From Phytopseudomonas flavescens (lineage in GTDB: Bacteria > Pseudomonadota > Gammaproteobacteria > Pseudomonadales > Pseudomonadaceae): a stretch of 64,000 nt of DNA. A program made the translations under genes and the position numbers. A model generated the notes under the pieces. It was given only the letters and a program-made list of their open reading frames with translations. It was not told the DNA's origin and searched no databases. Positions 58,580 through 64,000 of the stretch are shown here, one piece after another. Position 1 is the stretch's first letter. Every line of letters begins with the position of its first letter. The stretch lies in NCBI RefSeq assembly GCF_900100535.1, contig NZ_FNDG01000019.1, forward strand, positions 58,892 through 122,891, written 5' to 3'.

Positions 58580-58595
58580 AGCAAGAGCAATGCCA
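58580..58595 (-). promoter_or_regulatory. Sigma-54 promoter of the urea island
   Basis: On the minus strand TGGCAT-N5-TTGCT (58595 to 58580), with GG and GC ten bases apart, matching the TGGCAC-N5-TTGCW consensus except one base. The start of transcription would be near 58569, about 30 bases before ATG 58539. It lies in an AT-rich stretch (58571-58650). Confidence 0.65.
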
Positions 58596-58657
58596 TTTTT
58601 TTAACTATATGATTTTTATGAATTTTATTTTATGAGAGGGTTTTTTAGGACTATTCC

Positions 58658-58695
58658 TGCACCGTAGCGGAGCCGCGCTGAAGCCTTTTGGTGCG
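58658..58695. promoter_or_regulatory. Candidate NtrC enhancer, two sites
   Basis: Site 1 TGCACC-N5-GGAGCC (58658-58674) and site 2 TGAAGC-N5-GGTGCG (58679-58695) resemble TGCACC-N5-GGTGCA. The centres are 21 bp apart, two helical turns, and lie about 95-120 bp upstream of the likely sigma-54 start. Confidence 0.5.
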
Positions 58696-58751
58696 CAGAC
58701 GACCGGTGTGGTGTGAGATGGGATAAGGGGCAGGAATAAGGCGTTAGCAGC

Positions 58752-58828
58752 CGTAGGGTGGATGATGCTCTTTTCATCCACCATCGCGATCGCAGAGCGG
58801 TGGACGGATGAGGCGTCGTCCACCCTAC
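58752..58828. repeat. REP-like inverted repeat, CGTAGGGTGGAT family, copy C
   Basis: CGTAGGGTGGATGATGC ... GTCCACCCTAC. It separates the regulatory region from the yrfG stop codon, on the side of the island opposite urtE. Confidence 0.7.
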
Positions 58829-58847
58829 AAATGACCGCTAACGCCAC

Positions 58848-59516
58848 TCACCAGCCGCTCAGCCCGTTCAGTAGCGCCCGGTAATCCCGCACGGCCTCGA
58901 ACTCTTCGGTGTCCTTCACGCCTTTGCGGCTATCCGGCTCATGGATCGCCAGCAGGTGCTGCACGCCGAAGCGTTGGGCGCTGCGCAGGATCGGCACGTT
59001 ATCGTCGATGAACAGGCTGCGCGCCGGATCGAAGGGCAGGTCCTGCTGCAGAGCGAACCAGAACTGCGCATCTTCCTTGGGGAAGCCGTAGTCATGGGAG
59101 CTGATCAGGCGGTCGAAGTAGGGCGCCAGTTCGATGCGCTCCAGCTTCAGGGACAGCGAGTCGCGGTGGGCGTTGGTGATCATCACCACCTGTTTGCCGG
59201 CCTGGCGGATGGCGGCGAGAAAGGTGTCGGCGTCCGGGCGCAGGGCGATCAGGTCGGCGACCTCACGCTTGAGGTCACGGATCGACAGGTTCAGCTCGCG
59301 GCTCCAGAAGTCCGTGCAGTACCAGTTCAGCTGGCCGGCGTGCTTGACGAACAACGGTTGCAGCTCGGCATCGGCCAGGGCACGGCTGACGCCATGGTGC
59401 TCGGCGTAGCGCTGCGGCAGGTGCTCGAGCCAGAAGTGATTGTCGAAATGCAGATCGAGCAGGGTGCCGTCCATGTCCAGCAGCACGGTGTCGATCTCGG
59501 ACCAGGGCAGGTTCAT
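58848..59516 (-). CDS. yrfG: GMP/IMP nucleotidase YrfG (HAD family)
   Basis: 222 residues. HAD motif I is LLDMDGTLLD (Asp15/Asp17). Motif II is VVMITNAH, motif III FPKEDAQF, motif IV LFIDDNVPILRSAQ. Dephosphorylates purine mononucleotides in E. coli. It diverges from nudE, matching the P. aeruginosa order yrfG–nudE–cysQ–fabY. Confidence 0.93.
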   Translation of the reverse strand: MNLPWSEIDTVLLDMDGTLLDLHFDNHFWLEHLPQRYAEHHGVSRALADAELQPLFVKHAGQLNWYCTDFWSRELNLSIRDLKREVADLIALRPDADTFLAAIRQAGKQVVMITNAHRDSLSLKLERIELAPYFDRLISSHDYGFPKEDAQFWFALQQDLPFDPARSLFIDDNVPILRSAQRFGVQHLLAIHEPDSRKGVKDTEEFEAVRDYRALLNGLSGW

Positions 59517-59587
59517 GGCGGGGCGGCTCTCTAAGGTAGAAATGGGCGAACGGTGCTCGCTGGTCGTCAGTGCGCGCTTTTAGAGCG

Positions 59588-59615
59588 CAGACAATCCAGG
59601 CAGGCGCGGTATGAT
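59588..59615 (+). promoter_or_regulatory. Sigma-70 promoter of nudE–cysQ
   Basis: CAGACA (59588-59593), 16 bases, TATGAT (59610-59615). About 36 bp before the nudE ATG. Confidence 0.4.
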
Positions 59616-59650
59616 AACCGTTCCGGTCAGCCCAGCAGCAGGACTCACCC

Positions 59651-60217
59651 ATGCGTCAGAAGCCCACCGTCATCGCCCGAGAAATCGTCGCCAGCAGCCG
59701 CCTGTTTCGTGTCGAGGAAATCCAGTTGCGCTTCAGCAACGGTGCCGAGCGCACCTACGAACGGTTGGTCGGACGCGGTACCGGGCACGGTGCGGTGATG
59801 ATCGTGGCCATGGTGGATGACGAACACGTTCTGTTGGTCGAAGAATATTGCGGCGGCACTGGTGAATACGAGATATCCCTGCCCAAGGGGCTGATCGAGC
59901 CGGACGAGGATGTACTCGATGCCGCCAATCGAGAACTGCAGGAAGAGGCCGGCTTCGGCGCCCGCACGCTGGAACACCTGGCCGAGCTGAGCCTGTCTCC
60001 CGGTTATATGAGCCAGAAGATCCAGGTGGTACTGGCCCGCGATCTGTATCCACAAACGCTGCCCGGCGACGAGCCGGAGCCGCTGCGTGTGGATAAAGTC
60101 AGTCTGCGTGAGCTGTCCGCTCTGATCCAGCATCCACAGTTCAGCGAAGGCCGTGCTCTGGCGGCCCTGTATCTGGTGCGCGATCTGCTCGAGCAGCGCG
60201 GGGAACTGAGCCGATGA
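59651..60217 (+). CDS. nudE: ADP compounds hydrolase NudE
   Basis: 188 residues. The Nudix box is GLIEPDEDVLDAANRELQEE followed by AGF, matching G-x5-E-x7-REUxEExGU. Family substrates include ADP-ribose, NADH and Ap3A. The ATGA overlap with cysQ shows one operon. Confidence 0.95.
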   Translation: MRQKPTVIAREIVASSRLFRVEEIQLRFSNGAERTYERLVGRGTGHGAVMIVAMVDDEHVLLVEEYCGGTGEYEISLPKGLIEPDEDVLDAANRELQEEAGFGARTLEHLAELSLSPGYMSQKIQVVLARDLYPQTLPGDEPEPLRVDKVSLRELSALIQHPQFSEGRALAALYLVRDLLEQRGELSR

Positions 60218-61044
60218 GCCATCCGCTGCTGCCTGCCGTACTGGCGCTGGTGCAGCAGGCGGGTGCCGCTATCCTGCCGTTCTGGCGCCAGGGTGTTCAG
60301 GTGGTCGAGAAGGCCGATGCCTCTCCGGTGACCGCCGCCGACCTGGCGGCCCATCGCGTGCTGGCCGACGGCTTGCAGGCGCTGGATGCGAGCATTCCCG
60401 TGCTGTCCGAAGAAGATGCCGATATTGCCCTGAGTGAACGTGCTCTCTGGGCGCGCTGGTGGCTGGTCGATCCGCTGGATGGCACCAAGGAGTTCATCGC
60501 CGACAGCGAGGAGTTCACCGTCAATGTGGCGCTGATCGAGGACGGCCAGGTGGTGTTCGGGGTGGTTGGCATTCCCGCCTCGGGCGTTGTTTATTACGGC
60601 GGCAGCGGCCTGGGCGCCTGGCGCGCTGAGCCGGGTGACGAGCCGCAGGCGATTGCCGTTCGAGAAACCCCGGCCAGTGGCCTCACCGTGGTCGCCAGCC
60701 GGCGCCATGGCAGCGCCCTGCAGGAGCAGTTGCTGGCCGCGCTGGTTGCGCGCTTTGGCGATATCGACCGAATCAGTGTCGGCAGTTCGTTGAAGTTCTG
60801 CCAGCTCGCTGAAGGCAGCGCCGACTTCTACCCGCGCCTGGCGCCCACTTCACAGTGGGATACCGCCGCCGCCCAGGGCGTACTCGAGGGGGCCGGCGGC
60901 GTGGTGCTGACCCTGCACGGCGAGCCGCTGCGCTATGAGGCGAGGGAGTCGCTGCTCAACCCCTTCTTCCTGGCGTTGCCAGCTGACGTCGAGTGGCGCG
61001 CGGTGCTGGTCGAGCAAGCCAAGCGGCTGACCCCAGCTAATTAG
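60214..61044 (+). CDS. cysQ: 3'(2'),5'-bisphosphate nucleotidase CysQ
   Basis: 276 residues, inositol-monophosphatase superfamily. VLSEEDADI and DPLDGTKEFI hold the metal ligands, and QWDTAAAQGVLEGAGG is the C-terminal motif. Removes the 3' phosphate from PAP made during sulfate assimilation. The ATG overlaps the nudE stop. It is convergent with fabY, 100 bp away. Confidence 0.95.
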   Translation: MSHPLLPAVLALVQQAGAAILPFWRQGVQVVEKADASPVTAADLAAHRVLADGLQALDASIPVLSEEDADIALSERALWARWWLVDPLDGTKEFIADSEEFTVNVALIEDGQVVFGVVGIPASGVVYYGGSGLGAWRAEPGDEPQAIAVRETPASGLTVVASRRHGSALQEQLLAALVARFGDIDRISVGSSLKFCQLAEGSADFYPRLAPTSQWDTAAAQGVLEGAGGVVLTLHGEPLRYEARESLLNPFFLALPADVEWRAVLVEQAKRLTPAN

Positions 61045-61144
61045 CGCAACCCCGGCAACCGCCATTTGGCCGGCGCGAAAAACGCGGCATGGCCACAACC
61101 GTTCGCGCCGGGGCGACGCTCCTGCGGGGATGGTGGCTTATGCC

Positions 61145-63061
61145 TCAGTCGAGCATGTCGCTGTAGCGACTGTTCTGCTTGAACACCAGCGGCTGGGCGA
61201 AGCCCGGTACCTTGATCTGCTCGCTGCCGATATCGATCTGCGTGTCGTCGATCAGGTCGTTGCCGAAGTTGTAAATAACATCCAGTTGCCCTTTCAGTGC
61301 CTGCTCGTCGTAGGCACGGGCATTCATGCGGGTCTGCTCGCGACGCTGCTGATAGGCGCTGAACGCCGCCTCGCCATGGCGCTTGCGCAGCATGCGCTCG
61401 ACCACGTGGGGGGCGAGCACCACGGCGCTGGCGTTGTTGCCGCCAAACCCCTTGGAGTTGATGAAGCACAGGTCCATGCGCTGGTCGTGGCGGTCCACGT
61501 TGCTGATGCTCAGGTGCTGCTGGTGCACGTCCGCAGCCACTTCATCGATGGTTTTGATGCCAGGAATGATGCCGTACTTGAAGGTGCCCAGCGCGGAGAT
61601 CACCTGGTCGCCGCTGGCGGTCGCCAGGGAGTGGCCGACGAACGCTTTGACCGCGGCCACCGGCCAACTGTCGATGGCGAAAGCCGCCGCCACGCGATTC
61701 AGCAGTTCAGACTCGGTAACCCGGTTGGCCGGGGTGCTGGAGCCGTGGGCATGCACGAAGCTGCGCTGACGCACGGCATCGACACCCAGCAGCTGCACGG
61801 CGCTGGCCACGGCTTTGGCGACGGTCAGGTAGTTACCCGGGCCGGGGGCGGAAATGGATTTCTTGAAGCCGTCGGCGTTGATGAACACATCGGTGGCGGC
61901 GCCGTGGATGTCGGCACCCAGTTGCAGGGCCAGCTCATCGTCCATCAACACCACGAACTGGCAGGCTTCCGAAAGGGTGAAGCCGCAGTTGTCGCCGAAC
62001 GGGCGGCTGGCGCGACGGAAGTCGACGTCACCCGGGGCCATATCGGTCTTGCCTTCGATCAGGCGCAGGCCGTCTTCGGTGGCCAGTGCGCCCATGGCGC
62101 CATAGCCCTCGATGCACTCGGCATTGATCGGTGCCTCGCTGTTGCCGACGATCACCACCCGAGCGGTGCCGGCATTGATCTGTTCGATGCCTTTCTGCAG
62201 GTTGTAGAGGAACGTGGCACAGGCGCCGGTGACGCTGCCAGTGGTGCCGACGCTGCCCAGCACGTAAGCGTTGATGAAGTCCGCGGGCATGGTGTTCAGG
62301 CCCAGGGCCAGCTGCTTGGAGCTGACACGATGGCCCTTGAGGCGCGACTGCATCAGGCCGCCGAAGCCGTTCTCGTCGAGCTGGCTCATGATGCTGCCGG
62401 CGAATACCGCGATTTCGTCCGGCGCGACCTGGTCGACGATGGTCTGCCAGGGCAGTCCGGTGGCGCGCAGGGCGTCAGTGACCCCGACCACGGCCATCTG
62501 CAGGCCGCGCGGGTGGAAGCGCGAGTTGTACAGCTCGCCCGGCTCGAAGCCGGTCGGCAACTGGCCGGCGGATTTCACCGGCAGTGCGCGGTAGCTGTCG
62601 ACCTTGAATTCACAGTGATCGTGCAGGGTGACACGCACGTCGTTGCCATCGAGTTCGGCGACCGACCAATTGGCTGGCAGTGGCTCGGGCAACTGCTTGC
62701 GGCTGGTGACGAAGGTCAGGCTGCCGCCGTCGCCGTTCAGGGCGATGCTCTTGTGCCAGTGGGCAGCGTCGGGATCCAGGTGCTGCTTCTCGATGCGGCG
62801 CACCAGGGTGGAGGCCAGTACCTGATCGGCGTAGCGCCGTTCTACCTCGGTCGCGGATAACGGCTCGCCATCCTGGCTCTGATAGGCGCCGTCAACCACG
62901 CGTACCAGCTTGGTCATCACGGCCAGACCGATGAGGGTTTCGCGGCGTGCCTGTTCGTCCAGCGATTCGATCACCGTGCGGCGGAAACCGTGGTGGAAGG
63001 AGCTGCGGCCGGCGGCATTGTAGCCACCGAAACCGACGATCACAGGCAAACGAGACTTCAC
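61145..63061 (-). CDS. fabY: Beta-ketoacyl-ACP synthase FabY
   Basis: 638 residues, much longer than FabB/FabF. The KAS fold occupies about 190-560: nucleophile Cys281 (TGACATFLYN), His439 (HAHGSSTP), Lys472 and His477 (VKAFVGHSLATASG). It corresponds to P. aeruginosa PA5174/FabY, which condenses acetyl-CoA with malonyl-ACP and replaces FabH as initiator of fatty acid synthesis. GAAGGAG ribosome site before ATG 63061. Confidence 0.95.
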   Translation of the reverse strand: MKSRLPVIVGFGGYNAAGRSSFHHGFRRTVIESLDEQARRETLIGLAVMTKLVRVVDGAYQSQDGEPLSATEVERRYADQVLASTLVRRIEKQHLDPDAAHWHKSIALNGDGGSLTFVTSRKQLPEPLPANWSVAELDGNDVRVTLHDHCEFKVDSYRALPVKSAGQLPTGFEPGELYNSRFHPRGLQMAVVGVTDALRATGLPWQTIVDQVAPDEIAVFAGSIMSQLDENGFGGLMQSRLKGHRVSSKQLALGLNTMPADFINAYVLGSVGTTGSVTGACATFLYNLQKGIEQINAGTARVVIVGNSEAPINAECIEGYGAMGALATEDGLRLIEGKTDMAPGDVDFRRASRPFGDNCGFTLSEACQFVVLMDDELALQLGADIHGAATDVFINADGFKKSISAPGPGNYLTVAKAVASAVQLLGVDAVRQRSFVHAHGSSTPANRVTESELLNRVAAAFAIDSWPVAAVKAFVGHSLATASGDQVISALGTFKYGIIPGIKTIDEVAADVHQQHLSISNVDRHDQRMDLCFINSKGFGGNNASAVVLAPHVVERMLRKRHGEAAFSAYQQRREQTRMNARAYDEQALKGQLDVIYNFGNDLIDDTQIDIGSEQIKVPGFAQPLVFKQNSRYSDMLD

Positions 63062-63291
63062 GCGGACACTCCTTCAACTAATTAGATCGGCAAGCGCAGC
63101 GAGCGCATACCGGGTCAGCGGATCGAGGCGAGGCGCGCATTTCTCGACGGGAAAGGCGCCATTATGGCTAATCGGGTGCCTATGCTGACGCGATCCATGA
63201 CCCACAAGTCACGACTTGATACAAGGTTACCCGTTATCGGCGCCCGCGGCACGACCCGGATGTTCGCAGGCAGTGCCCAGTGGCATAAACG

Positions 63292-63320
63292 AAGAATCCC
63301 GGCAGCGGGCCGGGTTTCTT
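63292..63320 (-). terminator. Terminator between dctM and fabY
   Basis: AAGAATCCCGGC (63292-63303), five-base loop, GCCGGGTTTCTT (63309-63320), one mismatch. It lies 28 bp after the dctM stop and is bidirectional in form. The rest of the 287-bp gap up to fabY shows no other gene. Confidence 0.7.
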
Positions 63321-63348
63321 GGTTTGCAGGGCGAAACTCAGGGCATGA

Positions 63349-64000
63349 TCAGTTCATGCCCAGCCAGTTCGGCAGCGCCAGCGACACGAACGGCACATAG
63401 GTCACCAGGATCAGGAACGCCAGCATCACCAGCAGCCACGGCGAGACCGCGCGCACCACGCGGGTCAGCGGCATGCCGGTGACCGCCGAGGTGACGAACA
63501 GGTTCAGGCCCGTGGGCGGGGTGATCAGGCCGATCTCCATGTTCACCACCATGATGATGCCCAGGTGGATCGGGTCGATGCCCAGTTGCATGGCGATCGG
63601 GAAGAGGATCGGCGCCAGGATCAGGATGATCGCCGACGGCTCCATGAAGGTTCCGGCGATCAGCAGCACGATGTTCACCACCAGCAGGAACTCGATGGGC
63701 GAAAAGCCCTGCTCCACCACCCAGGCGGTGATCGACTGGGGGATCTGCTCGGTGGTCAGCACATGGGCGAAGAGCATGGCGTTGGCGATGATGAACATCA
63801 GCACCACGCTCAGCTTGCCGGCCTCGACGAACACCTTCGGGCATTCGCGCAGGGTCATATCCTTGTAGATGAAGATCGCCACGAAGGCCGCGTACACCGC
63901 CGCCACCGCAGCGGCCTCGGTCGGCGTGAACATGCCCGAGTAGATGCCGCCGAGGATGATCACGATCAGCAGCAGGCCCCAGCCGGCCTTGCGCCCGGCG
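63349..64000 (-). CDS. dctM: TRAP dicarboxylate transporter large permease DctM, 3' part
   Basis: Only the C-terminal 216 residues are in the window; the frame continues past the right edge. Several membrane segments, with LIAGTFMEPSAIILILAPILFP and GIIMVVNMEIGLITPPTGLNLF, the conserved DctM (ArsB/NhaD-like) motifs. Takes up C4-dicarboxylates driven by a sodium gradient, together with DctP and DctQ. In PAO1 dctPQM is PA5167-5169. Confidence 0.93.
   Translation of the reverse strand, partial: AGRKAGWGLLLIVIILGGIYSGMFTPTEAAAVAAVYAAFVAIFIYKDMTLRECPKVFVEAGKLSVVLMFIIANAMLFAHVLTTEQIPQSITAWVVEQGFSPIEFLLVVNIVLLIAGTFMEPSAIILILAPILFPIAMQLGIDPIHLGIIMVVNMEIGLITPPTGLNLFVTSAVTGMPLTRVVRAVSPWLLVMLAFLILVTYVPFVSLALPNWLGMN

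Noticed and set aside
61130..62860. 576-codon frame antisense to fabY
   Set aside because: Shadow frame; the FabY catalytic residues are all on the other strand.

Overview
The window is a GC-rich chromosomal segment from a Pseudomonas species. Gene order follows P. aeruginosa PAO1 closely in three blocks. From memory of PAO1, these correspond to psd–ygiQ-like (about PA4957 down to PA4928), the oad/ybiI-like/urt region (about PA4872 to PA4858) and yrfG–nudE–cysQ–fabY–dctM (about PA5177 to PA5169). It is not P. aeruginosa itself: the block junctions differ, and several PAO1 genes are missing where synteny would place them (alr, the urease genes, arcDABC). I saw no insertion sequence, prophage, rRNA or CRISPR array. 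Most of the window is core genome.

Layout. 1–8.1 kb: psd, a rhodanese and an HDOD gene lie opposite the flagellar stator genes motAB, followed by rsgA, a membrane-anchored methyltransferase and orn. 8.2–19.4 kb: queG on the minus strand, then the large plus-strand superoperon nnrD–tsaE–amiB–mutL–miaA–hfq–hflX–hflK–hflC, with many start/stop overlaps. 19.5–25.1 kb: hisZ, purA, a chemoreceptor and two identical tRNA-Leu(CAG) genes on the minus strand. 25.3–32.3 kb: rnr–rlmB, rpsF–rpsR–(membrane protein)–rplI and dnaB. 32.3–36.7 kb: a 7TM diguanylate cyclase and a YgiQ-type radical SAM protein. 36.8–46 kb: mixed metabolic, membrane and GNAT genes.

46.2–58.9 kb is the accessory highlight, a urea-use island read entirely on the minus strand: allophanate hydrolase, urea carboxylase, a GntR/FCD regulator, then the urea ABC transporter urtA-B-C-D-E. 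Urea would be imported by Urt, carboxylated by the biotin enzyme to allophanate, and hydrolysed to ammonia and CO2. Upstream of the allophanate hydrolase gene is a sequence with the exact GG-N10-GC core of a sigma-54 promoter. About 100 bp further upstream are two NtrC-like dyads whose centres are 21 bp apart, so nitrogen-limitation control is likely. The start of the urea carboxylase gene carries a 118-bp tandem duplication that creates two short ORFs, each ending inside the next ATG. In PAO1 urease genes occupy the equivalent neighbourhood; here only the acetyltransferase that sits among them remains.

58.8–64 kb: yrfG diverges from nudE–cysQ, then fabY (the initiating ketoacyl synthase of Pseudomonas) and the 3' part of the TRAP transporter gene dctM, cut by the window edge. 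Several families of short intergenic inverted repeats (REP-like) are scattered through the window.
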